This document shows positions 34,852 through 43,097 of a DNA stretch of 64,000 bases, one piece after another. Position numbers and translations under genes: made by a program. The stretch's first letter is position 1, and every line of letters starts with the position of its first letter. The notes under the pieces were generated by a model that was not told where the DNA came from, ran no database searches, and worked only from the letters and a program-made list of their open reading frames with translations. Source of the stretch: Clostridiales bacterium (lineage in GTDB: Bacteria; Bacillota; Sulfobacillia; RBS10-35); the NCBI GenBank assembly GCA_018729555.1, contig JAHHQG010000026.1, forward strand, positions 323,329-387,328, written 5' to 3'.

Positions 34852-35825
34852 CGGGCTTCACCTCCAAAGATGGTCTTCAGGCGCCGGAAAGCCTCCTCCG
34901 CTTCCGACAGGATCCGCTCCATGAGCTCTTTCACCGAAGGGATGTCGTAAAAGAGGCCGACCGATTGCCCTAAGGAGAAAAGGCCCGCTTCCAGATCCCC
35001 TTCGAAGTAGACCTTCAGGCTGCGCTTTCCCGAAAGAAGGGGGAGGAGCTCCTCCAGGCTCGCTCCTTTTTCTTCTCGCTTCAGGATCTCCTCCGCAAAC
35101 CGGTTCTTTCCCACCCGCGAGGGATAGCCAAAGGACCGCTGGACGACCAACGTGTCTTGCTCCGTGGCCTGTTTCAGGAACTCCTGGAGGTTGGGGTGGA
35201 GGTGGGCTTCTTTGGTGGCCATGAAGCGGGTTCCCATGAGGATCCCATCGGCGCCAAGGGCCAGGGCTGCGGCCAGACCGTAGCCGTCGGCAAAGCCGCC
35301 TCCCGCGATGACGGGGATCTCCAGCTCCTGGACAGCCCTTCGCACCAGCACCAGGGTGCCCACATCGCTCATCCCAGGGTGGCCGCCGGTCTCCTGGCCC
35401 ACCACCGTGACGGCATCGACTCCCAAACGCTGGGCCGTTTTGGCGTAACGGATGCCCGGCACCTTGTGGATGACTTTGATGCCGGCTGCTTTCAGCAAGG
35501 GAAGGAGATCTTCGGGGGAGCGGCCGCTGGTTTCGGCGATGGGAACTCCTTCTTCGGCCATCACCTCGATGAAGGCCTCGTTGGGGGTCGGGGTGCTGCT
35601 GGGGAAGAGGTTCAGGTTGACGGCAAAAGGCTTGTCGGTGAGGGACTTCACCTTGCGGATTTCTTCCCGGAGAGCCTCAGGCGTTCCCAGGGTCTTGGAG
35701 GTGATGGTCCCCAGGCCTCCGGCTTCTGAGACGGCCGCGGCCAGCTCTGCCCTGCCCACGAGGTAGAGGCCTCCCAGTACGATGGGATGTTCGATGCCCA
35801 AAAGCTCTGTGAGGCGGGTTTTCAA
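34848..35825 (-). CDS. Nitronate monooxygenase / enoyl-ACP reductase II (FabK-like)
   Basis: The 325-residue FMN-dependent TIM-barrel protein has GIEHPIVLGGLYLVGRAELAAAVSEAGGLG at its start, the His motif VGQETGGHPG, and the phosphate-binding IAGGGFADGYGLAAALALGADG followed by MGTRFMATKEA. Both nitronate monooxygenases and FabK carry these; no fatty-acid genes are adjacent, so the activity stays open. Residues 1-126 are repeated in the inverted copy at 37885-38262. Confidence 0.85.
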   Translation of the reverse strand: MKTRLTELLGIEHPIVLGGLYLVGRAELAAAVSEAGGLGTITSKTLGTPEALREEIRKVKSLTDKPFAVNLNLFPSSTPTPNEAFIEVMAEEGVPIAETSGRSPEDLLPLLKAAGIKVIHKVPGIRYAKTAQRLGVDAVTVVGQETGGHPGMSDVGTLVLVRRAVQELEIPVIAGGGFADGYGLAAALALGADGILMGTRFMATKEAHLHPNLQEFLKQATEQDTLVVQRSFGYPSRVGKNRFAEEILKREEKGASLEELLPLLSGKRSLKVYFEGDLEAGLFSLGQSVGLFYDIPSVKELMERILSEAEEAFRRLKTIFGGEAR

Positions 35826-36293
35826 GGGTCTACTCCTCTCTCGTTGGTTTTATCTTTCTTCTCGCCAGGGGAAATCCCTACTTCACCCTGAGGAAGAGGT
35901 GACACCCTGAAGAAGAGGGTTTGGGCCACAGGCGGGGGGCACGATGAGGCTCAGATCTTCGACTCCCCGCCGCGCGCATCGTCGTGCCCCGGTGCTACCC
36001 CGGTTCCTCGCCCGTGGAAGGTGCGGTAAGGGCAAAGGATCCGTACGCAACCCCTCCTTAGGGGTGTGAAATTCCACCAAGGTGGAAAACACCTTTCGCC
36101 TTTGGAGGGTGGTGCGGGGCTTTTTCCATGGGCATCCTGGACGCTGGGGCTTAAATCCCTAGGAGAAAGAAAGGAAGGTGAAGACGACGTTAACGATGCG
36201 TAAGGGGTATTGGCGGAAGATCATCGGGTTGGCGACGGCCTTTGCCGTGGTGATGTCCCTTGCCTGGTCGTTTCAGCCCGTGTTGGCAAGTTC
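35448..36293. repeat. Inverted repeat 2, left arm (846 bp)
   Basis: The arm matches 37417-38262 in inverted orientation with constant offset (x pairs with 73710 minus x) and no indel. I counted about 12 substitutions: seven in the last 60 bases (signal peptide), two adjacent ones in the leader, one near 35870 and two in the fabK part. The arm holds fabK codons 1-126, the whole upstream region and a signal-peptide start. Confidence 0.93.
35826..36177. other. Structured 352-base leader between fabK and the surface-protein start
   Basis: No gene is supported. The stretch is full of pairing: GGGGCACGATGAGG with its partner at 35975-35985, CCCCTCCTTAGGGG, TTCCACCAAGGTGGAA, and a GGTGGTGCGGGGCTTTTTCC segment that could act as a terminator. 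It precedes the signal-peptide start on the plus strand and fabK on the minus strand. It is duplicated at 37533-37884 with three substitutions. Its regulation is unknown. Confidence 0.55.
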
Positions 36294-36327
36294 GGCCGGC
36301 CCTTCATTCGTCACCGTGATGGTGTAG
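36178..36327 (+). pseudogene. Signal-peptide stub of a surface protein
   Basis: GTG at 36178 behind AGAAAGAAAGGAAG opens a classical signal peptide: basic MRKGYWRKIIG, hydrophobic LATAFAVVMSLAW, and a cleavage-type VLASSA. Immediately after, at 36294, the sequence becomes the antisense of the DUF11 gene and the frame stops at 36325-36327. It is therefore the orphaned 5' end of a surface-protein gene, cut at the edge of inverted repeat 2. Confidence 0.8.
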
Positions 36328-37532
36328 GTGACCTCGTCCCCCTGCCTGGGATTCAAATCAGAGGCCTCTTTGGTGATAGCCAGCTGGGCCCGGGCCGTGG
36401 GAATGGACCGTCTGGAATCCTCCTCCAGCTGGGTGCCGCAGGGGCTCTTGGCCGTTACCTTGGCTTCGTTGTCAAGGCTGTCCTTGGCCAAATCCTCGGC
36501 CGTCACCGTGCGGGTAACAGTGTCAGACCAGGTATCACCCGGGTTAAGAATGCCGACCGTCCAGTTCTTCCCGAGGGCTTCATCGCTGACCACCACATCA
36601 TGGAGGGGTACATCCCCGTTGTTGGTCACCGTGATGGTGTAGGTCACCACATCACCCAGCTGAAGAGGCTCAGAGGGGTCGGCTGTCTTGGTAATCTGGA
36701 CGGCAGGGTGCTCCTGAACCGTCAACGTCGCAGACCCCGTAGTGGAGACTCGCCTGTATTTCTTGAATATAAAGCCTCCAAGGTCAATGTCCCCGCTGGC
36801 CCTCGCAGTATTTTCAATGGTGCATTTGCCCGCCTGCTGGACCAGGTCAGCTACCGAACGGGTGACGGTCCAGCTCTCGGACTTGCCATTCCCCAGGTTC
36901 TTACTCCCCGTAAAAGACCAGTCCAGGAGGGGATCCTCTACCTTATACCCCTTTACAAGCTTTTTCCCGGTGTTGTTGGTCAAGGTGATGGTATAGGTGA
37001 CCGTGCCGGTACCGTCACCATAGGCGATGACACTTGGAGCCACCGTTTTGGTTAGAACCAGGCCGTCGCAGTCATAAGCCACCTTGAAGTTATCGGAGTC
37101 AACCTTTTGCCTCTTACCCTTATTATCGTACCTATAGACCGTCACCTTGTATTCCTGGAGGATCGAGAAGGTCCCTAGATATACCAGGCTGAACTTTCCA
37201 TTTCCATCCGCCTGGAGGGTGCCAGAAGCGTAAACCGGGGAACCGCTCGTCCCGGTAACTTCCCATTCCAACTCCTCGTTGGGCTTGAACTTGTGTCCAT
37301 TCAAGTAAATGCCATCGCAGCTGCCATAAATGTTGCCGTTCTGCTGCTGCCCCTCTTCATCCGTGGTCCAGATGGCACCCGGGTTTCCACCAAAAAACAG
37401 TACATCGACTTCATCTGAACTTGCCAGCACTGGCTGAGACGACCCGGCAAAGGACATCACCAGGGCAAGGGCCGTCGCCAACCCGATGATCTTCCGCCAA
37501 TACCCCTTACGCATCGTTAACGTCGTCTTCAC
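36273..37532 (-). CDS. DUF11-repeat surface protein, lacking its C-terminal anchor
   Basis: The 419-residue protein has a signal peptide (MRKGYWRKIIGLATALALVM, cut after VLASS) and a beta-sandwich N-domain (about 50-145, YLNGHKFKPNEELEWEV). DUF11-type repeats follow, each with VTYTITxTN (about 175, 292 and 403). The last repeat breaks off after TNEGPA where the left repeat arm begins; the final six residues are antisense signal-peptide sequence. There is no LPXTG motif, so it would be secreted but not anchored. The matching tail lies at 38262-39095 on the other strand. Confidence 0.8.
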   Translation of the reverse strand: MKTTLTMRKGYWRKIIGLATALALVMSFAGSSQPVLASSDEVDVLFFGGNPGAIWTTDEEGQQQNGNIYGSCDGIYLNGHKFKPNEELEWEVTGTSGSPVYASGTLQADGNGKFSLVYLGTFSILQEYKVTVYRYDNKGKRQKVDSDNFKVAYDCDGLVLTKTVAPSVIAYGDGTGTVTYTITLTNNTGKKLVKGYKVEDPLLDWSFTGSKNLGNGKSESWTVTRSVADLVQQAGKCTIENTARASGDIDLGGFIFKKYRRVSTTGSATLTVQEHPAVQITKTADPSEPLQLGDVVTYTITVTNNGDVPLHDVVVSDEALGKNWTVGILNPGDTWSDTVTRTVTAEDLAKDSLDNEAKVTAKSPCGTQLEEDSRRSIPTARAQLAITKEASDLNPRQGDEVTYTITVTNEGPAELANTG

Positions 37533-38262
37533 CTTCCTTTCTTTCTCCTAGGGATTTAAGCCCCAGCGTCCAGGATGCCCATGGAAAAAGCCCCGCACCA
37601 CCCTCCAAAGGCGAAAGGCCTTTTCCACCTTGGTGGAATTTCACACCCCTAAGGAGGGGTTGCGTACGGATCCTTTGCCCTTACCGCACCTTCCACGGGC
37701 GAGGAACCGGGGTAGCACCGGGGCACGACGATGCGCGCGGCGGGGAGTCGAAGATCTGAGCCTCATCGTGCCCCCCGCCTGTGGCCCAAACCCTCTTCTT
37801 CAGGGTGTCACCTCTTCCTCAGGGTGAAGTAGGGATTTCCCTTGGCGAGAAGAAAGATAAAACCAACGAGAGAGGAGTAGACCCTTGAAAACCCGCCTCA
37901 CAGAGCTTTTGGGCATCGAACATCCCATCGTACTGGGAGGCCTCTACCTCGTGGGCAGGGCAGAGCTGGCCGCGGCCGTCTCGGAAGCCGGAGGCCTGGG
38001 GACCATCACCTCCAAGACCCTGGGAACGCCTGAGGCTCTCCGGGAAGAAATCCGCAAGGTGAAGTCCCTCACCGACAAGCCTTTTGCCGTCAACCTGAAC
38101 CTCTTCCCCAGCAGCACCCCGACCCCCAACGAGGCCTTCATCGAGGTGATGGCCGAAGAAGGAGTTCGCATCGCCGAAACCAGCGGCCGCTCCCCCGAAG
38201 ATCTCCTTCCCTTGCTGAAAGCAGCCGGCATCAAAGTCATCCACAAGGTGCCGGGCATCCGT
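37417..38262. repeat. Inverted repeat 2, right arm (846 bp)
   Basis: Diverged mirror copy of 35448-36293, carrying signal peptide, leader and fabK codons 1-126. The outer end at 38262 joins directly to DUF11 coding sequence; the inner end joins the DUF11 body. The spacer between the arms is 36294-37416 (1123 bases). Confidence 0.93.
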
Positions 38263-38295
38263 CCATCGGCACTCTGCCTGCCGGTGAAGAGGTGA
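37885..38295 (+). pseudogene. Truncated FabK-like copy
   Basis: The first 126 codons match the FabK-like gene at 34848-35825 with one amino-acid change (Pro to Arg in EEGVRIAETS) and one silent change. At 38262 the sequence switches to the DUF11 gene and the frame ends after ten foreign residues. Without the His motif and the FMN phosphate site it cannot be active. Confidence 0.88.
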
Positions 38296-39095
38296 GCCTC
38301 ACCATCCTCGCCCAGGTGGACGAAGACATGGTGGGCGAAACCATCACCAACGTTGCGACGGTGAGCTCCGATACCCTGCTGACGGATGACTCGATCCTCG
38401 AAGCGAGGAAGGACATCCATGTGCGGGGAACCGGCGTTCTAACGGTGACCAAGTCGGTGAGCTCGACCAACCCCGGTAATGGCGCGACCATCACCTACAC
38501 CATCATCGTCAACAACACCGATAGCCAGTGGCCTCTCAAGGATGTGCAGGTTATCGATCACCTGCCCCAAGGGGTCGATTACGTCGACCACGATGCCAGC
38601 GTCGGGAGCTACGACCCCGAGACGGGTGAGTGGTCCATCGGCGATCTCGCCCCCGAAGAGGAGGCCACCCTCACCATTACCGTGAAGGTCACGGCCGCTC
38701 CCGGCACCACCGTCACCAATACGGCCACCGCCACGGATGCCGACGGCCATGAAGACGAAGCTTCGGCCACCTTCACCGTGGCGACACCTCCGCCTCCTCC
38801 CGGTGAGGGTGGCGGTGGTGGGGGTGGCACCACGCCTCCTCCCGGTGGTGGCGGTGGAACCACACCTCCTCCCGCTGATGGTGGAACGGTGACGCCTCCT
38901 CCGCCGGCCGCCGGTCCTGAAACCGGTCAAGCTCCCGCCGAAACTGCTGGCGAGGTGGGCGCCGCTCCCCAGCGGCCCGCTGCCGGACCCGGAACCCTCC
39001 CCTTCACCGGCGGCAGCTATGCGCCCATAGTGCTCCTGGGTCTCTTCCTCCTCCTGGTCGGCTTCTTCTTCTGGAGGCGGCAGGGGGCCCACTGA
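38262..39095 (+). pseudogene. C-terminal part of a DUF11 LPFTG surface protein (5' end lost)
   Basis: The frame enters in the middle of a DUF11 repeat (SIGTLPAGEEVSLTIL) and has one complete repeat (ITYTIIVNN to TLTITVKVTA). A Gly/Pro-rich spacer follows, then the sorting signal LPFTGG, a membrane segment (YAPIVLLGLFLLLVGFFFW) and RRQGAH. A GTG at 38292 could start translation, but there is no signal peptide, so the tail would stay inside the cell. It is the natural end of the stub at 36178 or of the inverted body at 36273-37532. Confidence 0.82.
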
Positions 39096-39103
39096 GGGTC
39101 GGC

Positions 39104-39151
39104 AAAGAGAAGAGGGTGGGGGTGCTGCCAAAGCCCCCACCCTTCTCTTTT
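39104..39151 (+). terminator. Strong intrinsic terminator after the LPFTG tail
   Basis: A long stem AAAGAGAA..GGGTGGGGG / CCCCCACCC..TTCTCTTT with an 11-base loop, ending in TTTT, begins 9 bases after the stop of the LPFTG gene. Confidence 0.8.
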
Positions 39152-39172
39152 AAGATGCCTAGAGGTGTAGTC

Positions 39173-39448
39173 ATGCGAAAGATCTTTCTGGGATTCTGGT
39201 TCGCCATCGGGGTGGCTGCTTTTGGCTGGACCTCACGGGTCTGGGCGGAGGAAGGCACCTTTGAAGTAATGCCCCCCGTCCCCTGCGCCCACCCTTGCCA
39301 GGTCCAAGAGGCGAGCATCTCCAGCTTCCCCCTGTGGGTCTGGGGTCTGGGGGGCCTGCTCCTTCTTTTGGCCTTAAGCTTCTTTTTCTGGTGTAGATGC
39401 CACCGGCGCCAAAGCAAGGATCAGCTGCGACCGGGAGCGAATCCCTAG
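39173..39448 (+). CDS. Small secreted single-span membrane protein (91 aa)
   Basis: An ATG behind AGAGGTG gives a signal peptide (MRKIFLGFWFAIGVAAFGW, cleavage near VWA-EE). A short extracellular part with two Cys follows (PPVPCAHPCQVQ), then a C-terminal membrane helix (LWVWGLGGLLLLLALSFFFW) and a basic, Cys-containing tail CRCHRR. There is no sorting motif. The 3' end overlaps the LuxR-type gene by 75 bases. I do not recognise a family. Confidence 0.6.
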   Translation: MRKIFLGFWFAIGVAAFGWTSRVWAEEGTFEVMPPVPCAHPCQVQEASISSFPLWVWGLGGLLLLLALSFFFWCRCHRRQSKDQLRPGANP

Positions 39449-40252
39449 CTTGTCGTAAACGGCGGTCAGGTGCTTTTTCACGGTCGCCTCCGTCACAAAG
39501 AGCTTGGCGGCCACCTCTTCGTTGCTCAGGCCCTCGGCCACCAAAAGGGCCACTTCCTTCTCGCGGGCGGAAAGAACCTCCCAGCCGGGGGGAAACTTTT
39601 TTAGGGAATGAGGTGAAGGCGGCACCTCCCCCTCGCTGTTGGGGCCGCCCTCGCCCGAAAGAAACCGGCGGAAGACCTCCGACCACTGGATCAAGGCCCT
39701 TTCGTGCAAAGGCTCGATGCCGCACCGGCGCAAGAGATGCAGCAAAGGCGGAGAAGGCCGATGGATGACCATGGCCCCTTGCTCCGCCAGGGGTGAGAGG
39801 GCCTTTTGCACCAAGTAGACCAAGGCTATGGGATCTTCTGTCGACGCTTCCAGATGCAAAAGGGCGGGAGGAATGCCTGTCCCCTCGTGTCGGACGAGGG
39901 CCAGACCGTGGACCTCTTCGCCGTCTCGCAAAAGGAGCCAGAGGGTGCACTGGGGATCGTCCAGATGCCGGTGGATTTCCGCCATTTCCCGGCTCTTTGT
40001 AACCTGCTCGGGATCTTGGGCGATGGAGATGCTCCGTCCGTCCCAAGGACTGGTGAAGGTCCAGGTGATGGGGGGAAGGGACCTTGCCAGGTACGCTGCG
40101 ATAAGCGGCCCGTGGGAGGCCTCTGCCCGCTGGACTTGGTAGCGCCCCCAACCCTCGTGGGTGGTGGCCAGTAACTCAAGGAAAGGGTCCCCCGACCAGC
40201 GGCAAAACTCCGCCAGGCTGAGGGCGCTATCCCCGCGGAGGGCCCGTTCCAT
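39374..40252 (-). CDS. LuxR-family transcriptional regulator
   Basis: The 292-residue protein ends with a LuxR/GerE helix-turn-helix (LSAREKEVALLVAEGLSNEEVAAKLFVTEATVKKHL, here about residues 228-262). The first 220 residues are helical and show no receiver or PAS motif. Its ATG overlaps the stop of the ATPase gene upstream (TGATG), so the two are co-translated. Together they look like a MalT/LAL regulator split in two: ATPase in one chain, DNA-binding in the other. It probably controls the surface island. Confidence 0.82.
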   Translation of the reverse strand: MERALRGDSALSLAEFCRWSGDPFLELLATTHEGWGRYQVQRAEASHGPLIAAYLARSLPPITWTFTSPWDGRSISIAQDPEQVTKSREMAEIHRHLDDPQCTLWLLLRDGEEVHGLALVRHEGTGIPPALLHLEASTEDPIALVYLVQKALSPLAEQGAMVIHRPSPPLLHLLRRCGIEPLHERALIQWSEVFRRFLSGEGGPNSEGEVPPSPHSLKKFPPGWEVLSAREKEVALLVAEGLSNEEVAAKLFVTEATVKKHLTAVYDKLGIRSRSQLILALAPVASTPEKEA

Positions 40253-41289
40253 CACCCCCGCTTCTCCAAGTCCACCAGGCGCTGTCGGCAGTGGTGGGCC
40301 TTTTCCGGATCGTGGTGAAGGAAGTAGGTGCGAAGGGCCGAGTGGTAGGGCTCCGCCACCGTCCAGGCCTTTTCCTTGCGGCTGACGATGGAACACTGGA
40401 TGAGCTCGTAGAACTCATCCACCGTCACGGGGGATTCCACGACCTCTTCCAAAAGGGAGCGATCAAAGGCAAAGGGCCAGCTGGCCGCCAGGAGGAGCTC
40501 TTTCAGGCGAGGCGACATCGGGTCCTGCAACAAGCTTCCCAGGAGCCCTAGCGCGATCTCCGGATCTTGTAGCCCCCGGGCCGGGTCCGAAAGCCTTCCC
40601 TCCAGGTGGGCATGGATCATGAGGTGGAGGGTCAGGGGGTGGCCATAGCTGTAGTGCCACCAGCGGTCCGGATCGGCAGCCTTGACCTGCATCCGGAAGA
40701 GGAGCTCCGCCACCTCCTCCCGCTTCAGGGGCCCCAAGCCGTGGTGTTTCACCAGAAGGCGCCAGCCGGGGGAATGGGTCCACGGGGATGGAAGAGGCCT
40801 TCTTCCCGCCAGGACCACCTTCACCTTGGGCGATAAGTGGGCGAGAAACCTCTCCCGGAGCCAGTTATCGAGGGAAAGGAGCTGCTCATAGGAGTCGATG
40901 GCGATCACCACCGGCCGCTTTCGGACCAACCGCTGCAGGTGCTGCAGGATATTCTGGAGGTCCCACCAGCTGCGGCGAAGCCCGAGGGCCTGGCCCAGGT
41001 GGCCGAGAAAGGTTTCGGCCGTCTTTGTTTCGAGCCGGCGGCCATCCACGTACACGTAGGTGGTGGCGGGCCGGCTCTCCAGCCAACGGCGGAGGGCATC
41101 CAGAAGGGCGCTCTTGCCCATGCCCGGCAAACCCTGCAGGTAGAAAAAAGGAGGCGCCGAGCTCTCCGCACTGACGAACCCCTGCAAAAGGGCCATCTCA
41201 TCTTCCCGGCCCACAAAATGGAGCTCCTTCAGCTGGCGAAGGAGATGACCTGTTTTGAGGGGGCTGGGTACCTCCGGATGCCTCGCCAT
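40252..41289 (-). CDS. MalT-like signal-transduction ATPase
   Basis: The 345-residue protein has FVGREDEMALLQGFV, a Walker A LQGLPGMGKSALLDAL (around residue 56) and a Walker B-like VVIAIDSYEQLLSLD. A winged-helix part closes it, as in STAND/MalT ATPases. No DNA-binding domain is present; the next, co-translated gene supplies the LuxR domain. It starts 135 bases from the divergent sortase gene. Confidence 0.82.
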   Translation of the reverse strand: MARHPEVPSPLKTGHLLRQLKELHFVGREDEMALLQGFVSAESSAPPFFYLQGLPGMGKSALLDALRRWLESRPATTYVYVDGRRLETKTAETFLGHLGQALGLRRSWWDLQNILQHLQRLVRKRPVVIAIDSYEQLLSLDNWLRERFLAHLSPKVKVVLAGRRPLPSPWTHSPGWRLLVKHHGLGPLKREEVAELLFRMQVKAADPDRWWHYSYGHPLTLHLMIHAHLEGRLSDPARGLQDPEIALGLLGSLLQDPMSPRLKELLLAASWPFAFDRSLLEEVVESPVTVDEFYELIQCSIVSRKEKAWTVAEPYHSALRTYFLHHDPEKAHHCRQRLVDLEKRG

Positions 41290-41424
41290 GTCCCTACTCC
41301 TCGGTTGCTACTATACTCTTTTTCCACTTTGGTCGACTTTTCCTGCTACGTTGGGTGAAAAGATCTTTGCGCAGTATATCGGAAGACGGGTGCATGGAGT
41401 TTACTATATGAGGGGGAAAAAGGG

Positions 41425-42042
41425 TTGAGGAAATCTCTACGAGGCATTGGGATCCTCCTCATGGCCGCAGGCTTCCTGCTGGCGGGATGGCCCCTTTGGG
41501 CCGAAGCCTATGCCGCCTGGCAGCAGGAAAAGGCCCTTTCAGCCCTGGAAGAAGCGGAGAAGGAAGAGGATAACCCTGTCCTCGCGGGCGAAGCCCCCTC
41601 CGATCTTTCGCAGGAGAGAGCGCGGCTAGCGGCTCCCTACATCCTCTATCCCCCCTTCATCCTGGAGATCCCGACTATCAACCTGAAGGTTGTGGTGGGA
41701 GACGGCACCGATCCCGCTACCCTTCGCAAAGGCCCGGGCCTCTACCACGAGGGGTCGCTTCCGGGAGAGGGCGGAAACGTGGCCATCGCCGGCCACCGCA
41801 CCACGTACGGCGCCCCTTTTCGCCATGTGGATGAGCTAAAACCCGGGGATCTCATGATCATCAGGAAGGGATCCGTGTCCTACATTTACCGGTTTACCCG
41901 CATGTGGGTCGTGGAACCCACCGATTGGTCGCCCATCGCGCCCACTGAGGTCCCTTCCCTCACCCTTACCACGTGCCATCCGCCGGGATCGGCCGCTTAC
42001 CGCCTCATCATCCGGGGAGAACTGGAGCCTTCTACTCCGTAG
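41425..42042 (+). CDS. Sortase, class E-like
   Basis: The 205-residue membrane-bound transpeptidase has an N-terminal anchor (GIGILLMAAGFLLAGWPLW). Its sortase domain holds the catalytic His in VAIAGHRTTYGAPF, Cys in LTLTTCHPPGS and Arg in AAYRLIIRGE. Class E-type enzymes are usually housekeeping sortases. It lies next to the LPFTG tail gene, a likely substrate. The stop overlaps the convergent transglutaminase-like gene by 11 bases. Confidence 0.88.
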   Translation: MRKSLRGIGILLMAAGFLLAGWPLWAEAYAAWQQEKALSALEEAEKEEDNPVLAGEAPSDLSQERARLAAPYILYPPFILEIPTINLKVVVGDGTDPATLRKGPGLYHEGSLPGEGGNVAIAGHRTTYGAPFRHVDELKPGDLMIIRKGSVSYIYRFTRMWVVEPTDWSPIAPTEVPSLTLTTCHPPGSAAYRLIIRGELEPSTP

Positions 42043-42952
42043 GCACTACCTGGTAGGCGTAGCTGACTTCCACCTGTCCGCCCACAAAGCGTCCCTTTGT
42101 GGGCCGGTCTCCGTAGTTTTCGACGATGTAGGCCGGGACCTGGTGGGAGGCCGCCACGCTGGAAGCGAAGGTGGGATCCACGGGCACCCAGCCCTTCTCG
42201 GGATCGAAGAATTCCGCCCACTGGTGGCGCTCCGCCGTCTTCCAGGCTCCTCTGGCCGGCTGCCGTTTGGCATCCAGGAGGATCTGTCCGTTGACGACGC
42301 GGCTGGGAACGCCGGCGGCCCTCATGAGGGCCACGAAGAGGGAGGTGTACTCGGTGCACACGCCCGACCGGGCTTCCAAGGCTGCCACCGCTCCCTTGTT
42401 GGCCGCTGGGGAGCGCAAGGAATACCGGAGTTTTTGCCGGACGAAGCGGAGGATTTTCTCGGCTTTCTCCGAGGGGCTGTCGGTAGGCTGCGAAAGTTTC
42501 TTGGCGAGGGCCTGGATCTCGGGATGATCCGCTTCGATCATTGGTTCAGGTTTCAGGTAGCGCTCCCTCTCTTCAGGGGTGAGGGGCGGCGGAGCTTCTT
42601 TAGGAGGCCGGTACGGTTTTAACAAAAGGGTGTAGGTTTGGGTGACCTCTCGGGTCTGACCCGCGGGGACGACCGCCCGGAAGGTGCCCACGTTTTCCTC
42701 CTCGTCGGTGTCTATCCAGTAGGGACCCAGGTCTTTCTGGAGAACTTCCTGGTAAGGGGAAGGTTCAGGCGCGAGAAGCGGGGTCACCAAGGTGACGGCG
42801 GACGCCTGGGAACTGGGGTTTTTCACCACGAGGCTGATGGAGAAGTTGACTTTCCGCGTATCGGGGATGGCGGCCTCCGCCATGGAGCCCACCACAAGGA
42901 TGCCTAGGAGAGCTGCGGCCAGAGCTTGTCTTAGGGTGCGGCGGCCCGCCAT
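42032..42952 (-). CDS. Secreted transglutaminase-like protein
   Basis: The 306-residue protein has a signal peptide (LRQALAAALLGILVVGSMAEA). A beta-sandwich part (about 35-115) and a transglutaminase-like core follow: RSGVCTEYTSLFVALMRAAG with the nucleophile Cys, then His in ERHQWAEFFD and Asp in WVPVDPT. Such domains act as proteases, crosslinkers or peptidoglycan-modifying enzymes. It sits between the two sortase genes and directly behind a c-di-GMP riboswitch, which argues for a role in surface attachment. Confidence 0.85.
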   Translation of the reverse strand: MAGRRTLRQALAAALLGILVVGSMAEAAIPDTRKVNFSISLVVKNPSSQASAVTLVTPLLAPEPSPYQEVLQKDLGPYWIDTDEEENVGTFRAVVPAGQTREVTQTYTLLLKPYRPPKEAPPPLTPEERERYLKPEPMIEADHPEIQALAKKLSQPTDSPSEKAEKILRFVRQKLRYSLRSPAANKGAVAALEARSGVCTEYTSLFVALMRAAGVPSRVVNGQILLDAKRQPARGAWKTAERHQWAEFFDPEKGWVPVDPTFASSVAASHQVPAYIVENYGDRPTKGRFVGGQVEVSYAYQVVPTE

Positions 42953-42975
42953 GAGGCCCCTCCTCCACCCGCTGG

Positions 42976-43076
42976 CCGATAAGATGGCACCAGCTTCGGC
43001 AGCCCGGCTATCCTGGGATGATCCCGAGGACCCGTGGCTTTGCGTCCCCGCCTTTCGGCGGGTTTGCCCTTATCGG
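42976..43076 (-). promoter_or_regulatory. c-di-GMP-I (GEMM) riboswitch
   Basis: On the minus strand the leader reads AAGGGCAAACC, a CGCC-GAAA-GGCG tetraloop hairpin, GGGACGCAAAGCC, then CGGGTCC..GGGCTGCCG, which is the GEMM-I consensus. The outer helix CCGATAAG / CTTATCGG (43069-43076 with 42976-42983) closes it. The GGAGGAGGGG ribosome site of the transglutaminase-like gene begins about 8 bases beyond the helix, so control of translation start fits best. No terminator hairpin lies between. Confidence 0.93.
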
Positions 43077-43097
43077 ACTGGCGGTTTCAATGTGCTG

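Noticed and set aside
35826-36177. c-di-GMP-I riboswitch in the repeat-2 leader (GGGCAAA..ACGCAA)
   Set aside because: The stem-loop between the two motifs is missing (only eight bases) and the 3' part GCTGCCG is absent, unlike the complete example at 42976-43076. Kept only as an unexplained structured leader.
36294-37416. Simple on/off switch by flipping only the spacer between the repeat-2 arms
   Set aside because: After such a flip the DUF11 body would again start from an equivalent signal peptide and again end at a repeat arm, so nothing would be turned on or off. Only a flip extending to 38261 restores the tail.
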